Notes: generated from the letters alone by a model not told the origin. DNA of 64,000 nucleotides from Sphingomonas sp. PP-CE-3G-477 (GCF_003050745.1 NZ_QAOF01000003.1:310001-374000), one strand, 5' to 3'. Shown: positions 1 to 9,162, counted from the first letter of the stretch. Numbers and translations are program-made.

Positions 1-313
1 CGTTGATGAACGCGCCGCCGCCGGTCGCGATGATCTTGGGCGTACCGTCGATCAGCCGCGCGATCACGCGGCGTTCGCCGTCACGGAAATACTCTTCGCC
101 GTATTTGGCGAAGATCTCGGCGACGGTCATCCCCGACGCGGCCTCGATCTCGTGATCGGCATCGACGAACGGCAGGTTCATGCGCAGCGCGAGGCGGCGG
201 CCGACGGTGGTCTTGCCGACGCCCATCAGCCCGACGAGCACGATCGGGCGATCGATCGGGGCAGGGCGGCGACCGCCCGAAGGTCCGCCTGAAGGGTTGT
301 GGCTTTGCAACAT
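1..313 (-). CDS. aroK: Shikimate kinase, C-terminal part beyond window
   Basis: Phosphorylates shikimate with ATP in the chorismate (aromatic amino acid) pathway, in the cytoplasm. Reading the minus strand from the ATG at 313 gives 104 residues. These include a Walker A loop GLMGVGKT at about residues 28-35, the substrate-binding DADHEIE stretch at about 51-57, and the TGGGAF motif near the window edge. All three are typical of AroK. A proline- and glycine-rich N-terminal tail of about 20 residues precedes the P-loop, as is common in alphaproteobacteria. The gene runs off the left edge, so the lid and C-terminus are not visible. Confidence 0.93.
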   Translation of the reverse strand, partial: MLQSHNPSGGPSGGRRPAPIDRPIVLVGLMGVGKTTVGRRLALRMNLPFVDADHEIEAASGMTVAEIFAKYGEEYFRDGERRVIARLIDGTPKIIATGGGAFIN

Positions 314-415
314 CGTAGCCCGCGCTATACAGCGGCTCCGCGCGAGGGCAAAAGCTCTTGGCGCGCGATATTTCGCCGATCGTCCATTGCCCCGTTCACT
401 ACAAGGTTACGTCGT

Positions 416-550
416 ATGTCCCGTTTCATCGTCTCGGTCGTCGTCGTTCTTGTGGTCGTGGTCGGCGGCCTGTTCCTGTTGGCAGGCCGCGCGACCGAGC
501 GTCCGCAGAGCCACGTCGAAAAGGCCGTGACGCTTGCGAACCTCTCTTAA
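416..550 (+). CDS. Small single-span membrane protein
   Basis: A 44-residue ORF starting MSRFIVSV, with one hydrophobic segment at about residues 4-23 (valine- and leucine-rich) and a short polar tail. The same frame is open further upstream, but the ATG at 416 places the membrane segment at the N-terminus and so is the better start. It overlaps the next gene (TTG at 534) by 17 bases, which suggests translational coupling. The function is unknown. Position and organisation suggest it belongs with the downstream exported protein and recombinase gene. Confidence 0.6.
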   Translation: MSRFIVSVVVVLVVVVGGLFLLAGRATERPQSHVEKAVTLANLS

Positions 551-2375
551 GGCATCCCTAGCGGCAGCGGTTGCCGTCGGAGCCTTGGTCGCGCTGGGAC
601 CGGCGATCGGGCAGGATCGGCCCGAATCGATCCTGCCGCCGGGGTTCGGCGAACCGACGCCTGCGCCCGCACCGCGACCGACGCCGCCTGCCGGTACGCA
701 GCCGCCCCGTCCGACGGGGCCGACGCAGCCGAGCGCGCCGCAGCCGGCTCCGTCCCCCGCACAGCCGGGCGCGATGATCCAGCCGCTGCCGGCGACGACG
801 CCGGGCGACGCGCCGTTGGTGCCCCCTGTCGCGACGCCTGCGCCGGTCGATCCGGCGGTGCTCGCGCAGTACGAGATGCCGGCGTCCGCGCGTCGCTCGC
901 TCGCGACGGTAGGGCCAGTCACGGCTAGCGAAGGCGGTCTCGATACCGATGCGTTCGGTGACGCGGACGGCCAATATGTCGAGACGCTGATGCGCCGCCT
1001 CAGTGCGCCGCTGCCGTCGCGCTGGATGTCGATCCTGTTGCGGCGCGCGTTGGTGTCGCATGTCGATACGCCCAGCCGCACCAATGGCGCGGACTTCGCC
1101 GCCGAGCGCGCGTGGCTGTTGCTGCGAATGGGCGAATCGGTCGCCGCCCGTGCGGTTGCGCAGAACGTCGATACCGACAACTACACGCCGAAGCTTTATC
1201 AGGTCGCGATGAACACCGCGCTGGCGACGGGCGATCCGGCGGGCCTGTGTCCGTTGGTGACGGGCGCGATGCGCTACGCCCCGGCGCGCGGCTGGACGAT
1301 GGCGCAGGCGATGTGCGCCGGGCTGTCGGGCAATCCCGCGCAGGCAAGCCCGCTGATCGCGACCGCCAAGCGCCGCAACGTCGCCAGCGGTGTCGACCTG
1401 CTGCTCGCGCAGAAAGTCGTCGGTGCGGGCGCGCAGGGGCGTCAGGCCGTGACGATCGAATGGGACGGCGTCGACCGGCTGACCGCGTGGCGGTTCGGGC
1501 TCGCGATGGCGACCGGCGTCACCGTGCCGGACGAGTTGTACGGTACGGCAGGTCCGCAGGTGAAATACTGGCAGGCGCTGTCGCCCTCCGTCGCGCTCGG
1601 CGATCGGCTGGCCCCGGCGGAGGCTGCCGCGGGGCAGGGGGTGCTCTCCAGTGCCGCGCTCGTCGATCTCTACGCTGCGGCTGCGACCGACGACGATACG
1701 CAGAGTGGCGCGACCGCGACCGCCAACGATCTCCAGACCGCCTATGCCGATCGCAACCCTGATTCGCGGCTCACCGCGCTGCGTCAGCTATGGGGCGGCG
1801 CGAACGCGCGTCCGAGCTATGCGCGGCTCGTGCTGACCGCGCGCGCGGCGGCACGGATGAACCCGGCGCTGGCGAAGGCCGAAGCCGATCATCTGGTCGC
1901 ATCGATGCTGTCTGCCGGACTCGATCGCACCGCAGCGCGCTGGCTGGGCTCGGTACCCGCCGGCAGCGACGCCTGGGCGATGATAATGCTCAGCGATCCA
2001 GACGCGTATCGCCGCCTGAGCTATTCCGACCTCGCGTCCTATACCGGTGGCGAAGGTGATTCGGCGTTGAAGCAGCGCATGCTGTTCGCAGGGTTGGCAG
2101 GCCTCGGTCGCCTCAACCAGGGCGATATCGAACGCGCGGCACAGTCGCTCGGCGTTCGCATCGGCGCGGACAATGCCTGGACCCGCGCGCTAGATAGCGC
2201 TGCCCGTGACGGCCAGGCCGGGACGGTCGTACTGCTCGCAGCCGTCGGCATGCAGGCGGGGAGCTGGAAAGACATCCCCCCGGAGGCGCTGTACCGCATC
2301 GTCGGCGCGCTGCGCGGCGTCGGTCTCGACGGCGAGGCGCGGATGATCGCGGCCGAGGCGATCGCGCGCGCGTGA
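534..2375 (+). CDS. Exported proline-rich protein of unknown function
   Basis: A 613-residue protein whose best start is a TTG at 534. This gives a clean signal peptide of about 26 residues, positively charged then Ala/Val/Leu-rich, ending near AIGQD. Residues of about 28-100 are rich in Pro, Gln and Thr, like a flexible periplasmic linker. The rest is alanine- and leucine-rich and predicted helical, resembling a helical-repeat solenoid. I recognise no catalytic motif. The stop overlaps the GTG start of the recombinase gene by four bases (GTGA), so the two are co-translated. It is likely periplasmic, but its role is not deducible. Confidence 0.8.
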   Translation: MRTSLKASLAAAVAVGALVALGPAIGQDRPESILPPGFGEPTPAPAPRPTPPAGTQPPRPTGPTQPSAPQPAPSPAQPGAMIQPLPATTPGDAPLVPPVATPAPVDPAVLAQYEMPASARRSLATVGPVTASEGGLDTDAFGDADGQYVETLMRRLSAPLPSRWMSILLRRALVSHVDTPSRTNGADFAAERAWLLLRMGESVAARAVAQNVDTDNYTPKLYQVAMNTALATGDPAGLCPLVTGAMRYAPARGWTMAQAMCAGLSGNPAQASPLIATAKRRNVASGVDLLLAQKVVGAGAQGRQAVTIEWDGVDRLTAWRFGLAMATGVTVPDELYGTAGPQVKYWQALSPSVALGDRLAPAEAAAGQGVLSSAALVDLYAAAATDDDTQSGATATANDLQTAYADRNPDSRLTALRQLWGGANARPSYARLVLTARAAARMNPALAKAEADHLVASMLSAGLDRTAARWLGSVPAGSDAWAMIMLSDPDAYRRLSYSDLASYTGGEGDSALKQRMLFAGLAGLGRLNQGDIERAAQSLGVRIGADNAWTRALDSAARDGQAGTVVLLAAVGMQAGSWKDIPPEALYRIVGALRGVGLDGEARMIAAEAIARA

Positions 2376-3271
2376 GCCACGGTAGCGATCGCGCGCTGAT
2401 CGATCGGTTCCTGGAAATGATGACTGCGGAGGTCGGTGCCGCGGCCAACACCGTCGCCGCCTATCGAAGCGACCTGACGCTTGCCTCGCAGGCGCTGGAA
2501 GGTGGACTGGTCGACGCGGATGCGGACGCGCTGGCCAGGCTCGCGAGCGGGTGGTCAGCCTTGTCCCGCTCGACCGTGGGCCGGAAGTCCGCCTCGCTCC
2601 GCCGCTTCTTCGCGTTCCTCGCGGACGAAGGCCACCGTGCCGACGATCCCGGCAAGGCGCTGCCCCGACCCGGCACCGCACGCACCTTGCCGAAGATTCT
2701 CAGCCATGCCGACGTCGACCGCCTGTTCGCTGCGATCGCCGAGCGCGCCGCCCGCGATCCGCTCGACCCCAACGACCTGCGTCTTTCCGCATTGTTCGAG
2801 CTTCTCTACGGCTCCGGCCTGCGCGCGACCGAACTCGTCAGCCTGCCGCGCAACGCGGTCCACCCCGATCGCCCGTTCCTGATCCTGCGCGGCAAGGGCG
2901 GGCGCGAGCGGCTCGTCCCCATCTCCGACCGAGCGCGCGCCGCCGTCGCGATCTGGCGCACCCACGTCGCGACCGATCGTCTCTGGCTGTTCCCCTCGGG
3001 CAAGGGCCATCTCTCGCGCATCCGCCTGTATCAACTCGTGAAGGCGATCGCCGCCGAGGCAGGCATCCCCCCCGACCGCGTCAGCCCGCACGTCCTGCGC
3101 CACGCCTTCGCAACGCATCTGCTCGCCGGCGGCGCGGACCTGCGTGCGCTGCAATCGATGCTCGGCCACGCCGATATTGCCACCACGGAGATCTACACGC
3201 ACGTCGATTCGAGCCGCCTCGTCGAGCTGGTCAACACGCGCCACCCTTTGGCGGATATGCCGCCGCGTTGA
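2372..3271 (+). CDS. xerD: Tyrosine recombinase XerC/XerD family
   Basis: Site-specific recombinase that resolves chromosome dimers at dif during FtsK-assisted segregation. Length is 299 residues, normal for XerC/XerD. The N-terminal SAM-like core-binding domain spans about residues 5-90. The catalytic domain carries R151 (YGSGLRATE), K175, H240 and R243 (HVLRHAF), H266 (LGHADI) and nucleophile Y275 (TEIYTHV). The start is GTG, overlapping the upstream stop. Sequence alone does not firmly separate XerC from XerD. The chromosomal context near aroK and accA, and the complete active site, argue for the housekeeping enzyme and not a mobile-element integrase. Confidence 0.88.
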   Translation: MSHGSDRALIDRFLEMMTAEVGAAANTVAAYRSDLTLASQALEGGLVDADADALARLASGWSALSRSTVGRKSASLRRFFAFLADEGHRADDPGKALPRPGTARTLPKILSHADVDRLFAAIAERAARDPLDPNDLRLSALFELLYGSGLRATELVSLPRNAVHPDRPFLILRGKGGRERLVPISDRARAAVAIWRTHVATDRLWLFPSGKGHLSRIRLYQLVKAIAAEAGIPPDRVSPHVLRHAFATHLLAGGADLRALQSMLGHADIATTEIYTHVDSSRLVELVNTRHPLADMPPR

Positions 3272-3302
3272 CGCGGGCGGCGCCGCACCGTAACCGCCGC
3301 TG

Positions 3303-4250
3303 ATGCCAAGCTTCCTCGACTTCGAGAAACCGATCGCCGAACTCCAGGGCCGGATCGACGAACTCCGCGACACCGCCGCCGAAGGCAGCGTCGACCTCGC
3401 CACCGACATCGCCCGCTTGCAGGCGAAGTCCGACAAGCTGCTGAAGGACACGTTCGCGCGCCTGACCCCGTGGCAGAAGACGCAGGTCGCGCGTCATCCC
3501 GAGCGTCCGCACTTCAAGGATTACGTCGCCGCACTGTTCGACGAATTCGTGCCGCTCGCCGGCGACCGCGCCTTCGGCGACGATCAGGCGATCATCGGCG
3601 GCTTCGCGACTTTCCGCGGGCGTAAGATCATGGTGCTCGGCCATGAAAAGGGCGACGACACCGCAAGCCGCCTCCGCCACAATTTCGGCATGGGCAAGCC
3701 CGAGGGGTACCGCAAGGCAATCCGTCTGGTCGAACTCGCCAACCGATTCGGCCTGCCGATCATCACTTTGGTCGACACGTCCGGCGCATTCCCCGGGATC
3801 CAGGCGGAAGAGCGCGGCCAGGCCGAGGCGATCGCCCGCTCGACCGAAGCGTGTCTCAACGCCGGCGTGCCGATCGTCTCGGCGATCGTCGGCGAAGGCG
3901 GCTCGGGCGGCGCGGTCGCGCTCGCTGCGGGCAACCGCGTGCTGATGTTCGAACACGCGGTCTATTCGGTGATCAGCCCCGAGGGCTGCGCGTCGATCCT
4001 GTGGCGCACCGCCGACAAGGCACCGGAGGCCGCAGAAGCGATGCGGATCACCGCGCAGGACCTGAAGTCGTTCGGCGTGATCGACGATATCGTGCCGGAG
4101 CCGTTGGGTGGCGCGCACCGCGACTGGGCGACGGCGATCGATGCTCTGGGGAATGCGCTGTCCCGCGCGCTAGGCGATCTCGATGCACTGGGTCCCGCCG
4201 ACCTGCGACGCGATCGACAGGCGAAGTTCCTGAAGATGGGACGGCTCTGA
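3303..4250 (+). CDS. accA: Acetyl-CoA carboxylase carboxyltransferase subunit alpha
   Basis: AccA pairs with AccD to move the carboxyl group from carboxybiotin to acetyl-CoA, making malonyl-CoA for fatty acid synthesis. The 315 residues match the usual size (about 315-320). It opens with the typical [11 protein letters not shown] segment and has the crotonase-fold glycine-rich stretches GAFPG and [14 protein letters not shown] that form the oxyanion and CoA site. It follows xerD by 31 bases in the same direction and is bounded downstream by a strong hairpin. Confidence 0.97.
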   Translation: MPSFLDFEKPIAELQGRIDELRDTAAEGSVDLATDIARLQAKSDKLLKDTFARLTPWQKTQVARHPERPHFKDYVAALFDEFVPLAGDRAFGDDQAIIGGFATFRGRKIMVLGHEKGDDTASRLRHNFGMGKPEGYRKAIRLVELANRFGLPIITLVDTSGAFPGIQAEERGQAEAIARSTEACLNAGVPIVSAIVGEGGSGGAVALAAGNRVLMFEHAVYSVISPEGCASILWRTADKAPEAAEAMRITAQDLKSFGVIDDIVPEPLGGAHRDWATAIDALGNALSRALGDLDALGPADLRRDRQAKFLKMGRL

Positions 4251-4264
4251 CGACGCCATGAAAA

Positions 4265-4292
4265 GGGCGGCGAAACCGGAGTTTCGCCGCCC
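4265..4292. terminator. Hairpin terminator between accA and pilin gene
   Basis: A perfect 12-bp stem (GGGCGGCGAAAC pairing with GTTTCGCCGCCC) with a 4-base loop lies between the convergent accA and Flp pilin genes. On the minus strand it is followed by TTTT, so it fits an intrinsic terminator for the pilin gene. It may also stop accA transcription, although the T-run on that side is poor. Confidence 0.8.
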
Positions 4293-4316
4293 AAATCTCG
4301 TTCTCAGGACCGTCGA

Positions 4317-4487
4317 TCAGCCGGTCTTGGCAAGGCCGTTCGAGACGTTGTTGAACGTCTTGTTCAGGTTGGAACCGAGCGTCGTCATCGTGGCGATGGC
4401 GGCAACGGCGATCAGCGCGGCGATCAGGCCGTACTCGATAGCGGTCGCGCCCTTGCTGTCCTTGAAAAACTTGCGAATCGTCTTCAT
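4317..4487 (-). CDS. Flp/Fap-type type IVb pilin
   Basis: A 56-residue pilin precursor for the Tad/Flp adhesive pilus. A short basic leader (MKTIRKFFKDSKG) ends at the prepilin peptidase site, followed by ATAIEYGLIAAL with the conserved Glu+5 and Tyr+6 and a hydrophobic helix. The ATG at 4487 is preferred over one 12 bases upstream because a GGAGACCGGA segment sits just before it. No other tad genes are in the window. A second Flp-like gene lies 130 bases upstream on the same strand. Confidence 0.9.
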   Translation of the reverse strand: MKTIRKFFKDSKGATAIEYGLIAALIAVAAIATMTTLGSNLNKTFNNVSNGLAKTG

Positions 4488-4615
4488 TCCGGTCTCCATC
4501 GTTGGATTGCTTCAGTGTCACCCGGCTGCACCGGACGGACCGGATCAGCAGTTCGAGAAATACAAGTGGTGGGTTGAGAAAGGTTTAAGGCGGACGCGGA
4601 TTCTTTTTCCTGGCG

Positions 4616-4819
4616 TCAGCGCACTTTCGTCACCTTGCTGCTCACATTGTTCCACATGCCAGTGGTCGAACCGGCAAGCGCCGTCAGGCCCGCGAACATG
4701 GCAACGACCACGAGAGCGACGATCAACCCGTATTCGATGGCCGTCGCCGCTCGCGGCTCGCGCAACGCGCGCACGATCGTTCGGGTGACTTCGCTCATTG
4801 CGTTACGTATCGGGCTCAT
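4616..4819 (-). CDS. Second Flp-family type IVb pilin
   Basis: A 67-residue prepilin with a longer leader than its neighbour (about 23 residues, or 16 if the internal ATG at 4798 is used). It is followed by ATAIEYGLIVALVVV, the Flp processing site and helix. The C-terminal part differs from the first pilin, so it may be a minor pilin and not a recent duplicate. It is divergent from the MutT gene, whose start is only 31 bases away, so the two promoters must be interleaved. Confidence 0.85.
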   Translation of the reverse strand: MSPIRNAMSEVTRTIVRALREPRAATAIEYGLIVALVVVAMFAGLTALAGSTTGMWNNVSSKVTKVR

Positions 4820-4850
4820 GGCTGCTATTTATTCACGGGGGAATTAAGGA

Positions 4851-5291
4851 ATGACCAACGATCCACCGGGTCGCAGCCGGCCGTCTTCGAACGACCTGAT
4901 CTTGCCGGTCGTCGCTGCGGCGCTCGTTGATATCGAGGGGCGCGTCCTGCTCCAGCAGCGGCCCGAGGGCAAATCGCTCGCGGGCCTGTGGGAGTTTCCT
5001 GGCGGCAAGGTCGAGCCCGGCGAGACGCCGGAGGCAGCGCTGATTCGCGAGCTGGAGGAGGAACTGGCGATTGCCGTGCCGCACGCCTGCCTTGCGCCTG
5101 CCGCCTTCGCCAGCGCTCCGCTCGGCAATCGTCACCTGCTGCTGTTGCTCTATATAACGCGCAAATGGAGTGGGGTGCCTCGCGCGATCGAGGCGACCGC
5201 GCTGCGGTGGGTCAGGCCGACGGACATGCATGCCCTGCCCATGCCGCCCGCCGATCGGCCGCTGATCGGCCTGCTCGACGCGCTGATCTGA
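4851..5291 (+). CDS. mutT: MutT-type Nudix (8-oxo-dGTP) pyrophosphohydrolase
   Basis: A 146-residue Nudix enzyme that probably hydrolyses oxidised dGTP to prevent AT-to-CG transversions. The full Nudix box G-x5-E-x7-REU-x-EE is present at about residues 52-71, within GGKVEPGETPEAALIRELEE. Preceding RPEGKSLAGLWEFPGG is characteristic of the MutT subgroup. An AAGGA ribosome-binding site immediately precedes the ATG. It is probably the last fully recognisable core gene before the tRNA-Cys-linked elements. Confidence 0.9.
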   Translation: MTNDPPGRSRPSSNDLILPVVAAALVDIEGRVLLQQRPEGKSLAGLWEFPGGKVEPGETPEAALIRELEEELAIAVPHACLAPAAFASAPLGNRHLLLLLYITRKWSGVPRAIEATALRWVRPTDMHALPMPPADRPLIGLLDALI

Positions 5292-5348
5292 GGACCAGGC
5301 GGGCACAGGCGCGCCTTGCATGCATCCGAACAGGGGGCCTGATGGTTG

Positions 5349-5498
5349 ATGCAAGGGTATGTCGGCGCGCCGCTCAACCTTTGGCTCGTCACCATGGCGG
5401 GTCGGCATACTCCCTGTTCAAATTTCGACTTGATCGGAGCGTCGAGCACGCGCATGGTCGGCGGTGCCGGCTACGTCCCCAAGACCGTATCCGGCTAG
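5349..5498 (+). CDS. Possible small ORF, 49 residues
   Basis: ATG at 5349 opens a 49-codon frame ending in TAG. The product starts MQGYVGAPLNLWLV and ends GYVPKTVSG. A run of five G lies about 12 bases upstream as a weak ribosome-binding site. No motif is recognised. It may instead be non-coding sequence between mutT and the attachment site, so confidence is low. Confidence 0.3.
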   Translation: MQGYVGAPLNLWLVTMAGRHTPCSNFDLIGASSTRMVGGAGYVPKTVSG

Positions 5499-5696
5499 CC
5501 AGACTACGGCTCGCACGCGTTATTCCCTTTTCTCGCGCGAGCCGTTTCCGTTGTCACGAGGTGACAGGCAACGGCGTTTAAATTTTTCTCGAACTTTAAG
5601 GGGCTTAGCCGGCGATGGGTGAAAGGCCGTTAGTGGCCGACGCCGCCAAACCCTCACGCTGCAGGCGTTTTCTTACGCCACCTCGGACAAAGAGGA

Positions 5697-5712
5697 TGGA
5701 GGCCCGACCGGG
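5697..5712. repeat. attL of the left element (tRNA-Cys 3'-end copy)
   Basis: The 16-mer TGGAGGCCCGACCGGG is identical to 19910-19925, the 3' end of tRNA-Cys on the minus strand: CCA, discriminator, acceptor strand and part of the T stem. This is the pattern left when an element integrates at a tRNA 3' end and rebuilds the gene with its own copy. The surrounding stretch from about 5500 to 5887 contains no other feature I can support, apart from a short inverted repeat near 5664-5679. Confidence 0.8.
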
Positions 5713-5887
5713 CCTTGAATAATCGTTTCTTAACAGCAGGTTGCACTGGCTAACAAAGTGCTGCCGATCAACGGTATTCTGCGGTGTCCCATGTGTAATG
5801 GCTAACCCATTAAAGGAGCGGCGACCCATCGAGAGAATGTTGGGCGGTAAGTTTTGCGGGATGACAACCTTGTCGTACGGTCGCGCG

Positions 5888-6778
5888 ATGCAGCATGATC
5901 CCCATTCCGTCGTCGACCCCAAGGGCGACCTTGATCGGCGCTCGATAAGTTTTTCGCAAGCCGAGGGGGCGGTTGCACTGCCGTCGCAGCTTGCTCTTCG
6001 GGAAGTCTCTAACGAACTTATCGCCCGCTTGTGGGACGTCATACAGAGTTCGCTCAGATCGACTCAACGCACAACGGGGCTCTCATACGCGGAGCTTGGC
6101 GGGGTTTGGCCTGATATCCTCCGTAAATGGCATATTGAGTTTGAACATGGGTTCGCAGACGAATATTCTAAGAGGGTCCAAAGTTGGGAACCTAGAATCA
6201 AAGCGATATTCGCATCGCGAGACTATTTAAAGATATTTGACTTTATTCAGTTTGTTGCACGGCGCATCGGAACTGATGGGTCTCTATACAAAGCTCTACA
6301 AACGGCGCTGACGGTATCGAGATCCGCCTATCTACTGCACGACGGGACGTTATTTCCCAAAGTTAGTGAAGAGGAAGGGGCGGCCTTAACGCTCGCGCTT
6401 AACCTCCTTGGGAAAAACCGCCTTACCGGTGCACGGAAGCATCTGTTTCAGGCCGGTTTGTCACTGTCATCCGGTGATTACCCTGGCAGCGTGCGCGAGA
6501 GTATAAGCGCGGTTGAAAGCGTTGTTCTCGTGCTTGACCCTAGTACCGATAAGATCGGCGCTGCGTTGTCCAATCTGGAGCGCGCCGGCAAAATCCATCG
6601 AGGCTTAAAAACTGCCTTCGGGGCGCTGTACGGTTATACCTCTGACTCCGAAGGCATTCGACACGCGCTGGTGTTCGAGAATGCCGCCACTGTTGACGAA
6701 ACCGATGCCATTTTCATGCTCGGGGCTTGCGCTAGCTTCGTTACCTTTGTCATCCGAAAGGGAGCTTTGACGGAATGA
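5888..6778 (+). CDS. AbiJ-like protein, candidate abortive-infection factor
   Basis: About 296 residues from the ATG at 5888. The frame is open back to 5741, with other ATGs at 5798, 5837 and 5861, and none has a convincing ribosome-binding site. Homology to the AbiJ N-terminal-domain type appears to begin at SISFSQAEG and LWDVI. The C-terminus has the family-like stretch YGYTSDSEGIRHALVFE followed by a hydrophobic helix, resembling a HEPN-type RNase fold. The family assignment is from memory of related sequences. It is convergent with the next gene. The base composition is clearly AT-richer than the core genes, which suggests recent acquisition. A role in phage defence is inferred, not shown. 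Confidence 0.65.
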   Translation: MQHDPHSVVDPKGDLDRRSISFSQAEGAVALPSQLALREVSNELIARLWDVIQSSLRSTQRTTGLSYAELGGVWPDILRKWHIEFEHGFADEYSKRVQSWEPRIKAIFASRDYLKIFDFIQFVARRIGTDGSLYKALQTALTVSRSAYLLHDGTLFPKVSEEEGAALTLALNLLGKNRLTGARKHLFQAGLSLSSGDYPGSVRESISAVESVVLVLDPSTDKIGAALSNLERAGKIHRGLKTAFGALYGYTSDSEGIRHALVFENAATVDETDAIFMLGACASFVTFVIRKGALTE

Positions 6779-6825
6779 ACGAGGCGCAGCGGAGCCTCGC
6801 TACGGGATCGCTGGGAGTCAACACT

Positions 6826-7722
6826 CTATTGCGGTAGCGAATTGTGTTGCTCAACTAAGAAAACGATTGCCGCTGCGGTCTGGTGTAACTGATAGGCGGC
6901 AAGGTGTTTATCTACTGCACGGGCTTTAGGTCCTGCTCCGTGAGCACCCATGCGGTTCCTAATCGTAGCGACGCCGCTTTCGAGCATGGACCTCAGCGCC
7001 GTGAACTGTGACTGCATATATTGGGGGACGAAGTCATGCGCGAATGCTGCGCCCACCAATTTACTTGCGGTATCGTTTGAGCCGATCGCCCAGCCCCTTG
7101 CTTCGCCTATGACTTTGAGAACGCTCTCAAATGCCTTTGCGCAATCAACTAACGAGCTCTCGTAGTCACCCGCGCGAAAAGCCGCATGAGCGTCTAGGTA
7201 CTCCTTGTCCGCCGAGCTAAATTCTGGGCTAGATAAAAGAACCAGCGCAGGCACTACTACCGACGTGTGTACAACGAGATTGTCGATACGAATGAGTTGG
7301 TTAGAGGCAAATTCGTAGCCCACCGCGGCTTCTTGGAGCCGAGCGTTTATCTCCGCAACCTTGTCCGCGCCATTAGACTTTTGGCCGCGCCGAAAAGCCA
7401 AGAGGTACTGAATGGCACTTTCAATACCATCTAATAAGACATCGATATCTTGCTCTTTTAGAAGCCAATTACAAAATTCAAGGTCAAGCTGTTCATAGCC
7501 ATCAGTGAGGTGAAAGACTCCCTTATCTTTGCGAAGTTCAACGACAATTGCGTTCCACCAACTCGCATTAGTGTTATAGTCACCGTATTCGCCGAAGCCT
7601 TCCATCAATATCTGAACGATCTGAACGCGAACTTTGTTCGAGAAAGCGTCGTAAATATAGACATCGCGTGGTCCCGCAGCGGCTTCGCGTTTCCGGCGAG
7701 AGAACGTTCTTGGTAAAGCCAT
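6826..7722 (-). CDS. STM4504/CBY_0614-like protein, candidate defence gene
   Basis: 298 residues from the ATG at 7722, which has GAGG five bases upstream. The frame extends further but without a ribosome-binding site. The N-terminus (FSRRK..DVYIYDAFSNKVRVQIVQI) and the C-terminus (RNRMGAHGAG followed by AYQLHQTAAAIVFLVE) resemble the STM4504/CBY_0614 family. The C-terminal RN-x-x-G-x-H motif is HEPN-like, as in Abi C-terminal domains. It is convergent with the AbiJ-like gene, leaving 47 bases between stops. The function in the family is unknown; association with genomic islands suggests defence. The AT content is high for this genome. Confidence 0.65.
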   Translation of the reverse strand: MALPRTFSRRKREAAAGPRDVYIYDAFSNKVRVQIVQILMEGFGEYGDYNTNASWWNAIVVELRKDKGVFHLTDGYEQLDLEFCNWLLKEQDIDVLLDGIESAIQYLLAFRRGQKSNGADKVAEINARLQEAAVGYEFASNQLIRIDNLVVHTSVVVPALVLLSSPEFSSADKEYLDAHAAFRAGDYESSLVDCAKAFESVLKVIGEARGWAIGSNDTASKLVGAAFAHDFVPQYMQSQFTALRSMLESGVATIRNRMGAHGAGPKARAVDKHLAAYQLHQTAAAIVFLVEQHNSLPQ

Positions 7723-8007
7723 CGTGACCTCAGAGGATTTGCGCGGGCGCGTCGAAGGGTTTGTTCGACTGAGGCTCTCATAAGGAGATTGGGAGGTCAA
7801 GAATTTGGGAGGTGCGCCTTCAAGTGGCGCTACCCCTGGCGTCTGCAGTGCGATTGCTCCCAATGCTGCACTTTCGAGCCGTTCACGAGGGAAGAGCGCA
7901 GGCAAACCGCTGTAGTCAGCGGTCGCTATGGGCGGTTTGCGATACCAGCGCGATACCAGACCGTTTGAGGGATTGCCCCGACAGACCCGCTGGCATTAGC
8001 TTGCGAT

Positions 8008-9162
8008 ATGACGAAGAACACCCCACCAAAAATTACCACGTATGCCGTGCCTGCAGACCGTAGCATGAAGTCCAGGCTTCAAAGCAAAGACGAACAGGCG
8101 AGCAAGGGGAGCCTTCCTCGCGGAACGCGGTTCGCATTCCGATCCGACGGTTCATGCTACCCCGTCATTCCATCCCCGTTCTCCGGCGTAGGAATCGGCG
8201 GTTCGTTCGGGGATGACGATGACGGAGAAGCCACGCTTTGGGGACTTGGTGCGACAAATATTCCCCCTGTTTTTGCCCGCAAATCGAAAGCGATAAACTT
8301 AGATCCGGAGCCGCTGAAAACAGGGGAGCGGGGTTTAGTATTGATGCCGCCGATGCGGTTTGATGGCGATCAAGTAAAAATGAAGAGTCGGATCGACCGC
8401 CAAGAGTTGCGCCTCGGCCTTTTGTTATGGGACCGGATCGATTCCCCGACGAGTAACATTATCCTCACCAACATTGGTACGGACGGGCAATTTCTTCTTG
8501 CCGAAGGTTTTGTCCAACGATCGCATATAGAATATTCTCCCGGCCCCGATGGCATCGCCGACGCACTCGATGCTCCTCTTACCGCGTTCAGATCACTCGA
8601 CGCTCGCGAACCGGGTCAGTGGAGCCTCGCTCGAGGAGACCGCTCTCTCTCGTTTGCTAAGCCTGAAGCGATGCCGGAAAGGGGACTGTTACTTTCTCTA
8701 TACCAGGCAATCCCGGTGCCAGACGGCGACACTCCCTTGGACGATGTGCTAGATTTCAAGGCGAAGCGTCGTTCCGAACTCATTGCTCTCCGCACTCATC
8801 TTGAAGATGTTTATAGGGATATCATATCATCCCCGGACCGTGATTTAGCGATGTCGAGTGAGCTAACTAAACTGGATGAGAGTATCGCTAATCTCGCCAA
8901 AGCATCGAAGGAAGCTTCTTTCAGTGTTCGTCTTTCGGATATCAAGGCGAAGATCGATTGGCCGACATGGCTCGCAGGTTCTAGCGCTTTCGTGAAAAGT
9001 TCGGAAACTGGGCTTGGCCTTACTGCCTCGGTATTTGCTGGAGTAGCGGCGGCCGCGACGGCGTCACTGCGTCTGGACGTTGGAATGAGGTCAAAGGCCG
9101 CTTCGTCCAATCCGTTTGAGTATGTCGCGCATTTTAGCGATGAACTTGTATGGGCGAAGTGA
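8008..9162 (+). CDS. DUF6236-like protein of unknown function
   Basis: 384 residues; an ATG at 8077 is an alternative start. The first 80 residues are low in motif content and contain FGDDDDGEATLWGLGATNIPP. The central part (ERGLVLMPPMRFDG, LLLWDRID, EPGQWSLARG) and DVLDFKAKRRSELIALRTHLEDVY resemble DUF6236 proteins as I remember them. The upstream 285-base gap separates it from the divergent STM4504-like gene and contains a repeated GCGATACCA at about 7937-7960. No catalytic motif is recognised. It shares the AT-rich composition of the two preceding genes, so the three may have arrived together. Confidence 0.55.
   Translation: MTKNTPPKITTYAVPADRSMKSRLQSKDEQASKGSLPRGTRFAFRSDGSCYPVIPSPFSGVGIGGSFGDDDDGEATLWGLGATNIPPVFARKSKAINLDPEPLKTGERGLVLMPPMRFDGDQVKMKSRIDRQELRLGLLLWDRIDSPTSNIILTNIGTDGQFLLAEGFVQRSHIEYSPGPDGIADALDAPLTAFRSLDAREPGQWSLARGDRSLSFAKPEAMPERGLLLSLYQAIPVPDGDTPLDDVLDFKAKRRSELIALRTHLEDVYRDIISSPDRDLAMSSELTKLDESIANLAKASKEASFSVRLSDIKAKIDWPTWLAGSSAFVKSSETGLGLTASVFAGVAAAATASLRLDVGMRSKAASSNPFEYVAHFSDELVWAK

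Noticed and set aside
407..1180. 257-codon minus-strand frame
   Set aside because: Lies opposite the exported protein's Pro-rich region; Gly/Ala/Thr-rich and without a ribosome-binding site.
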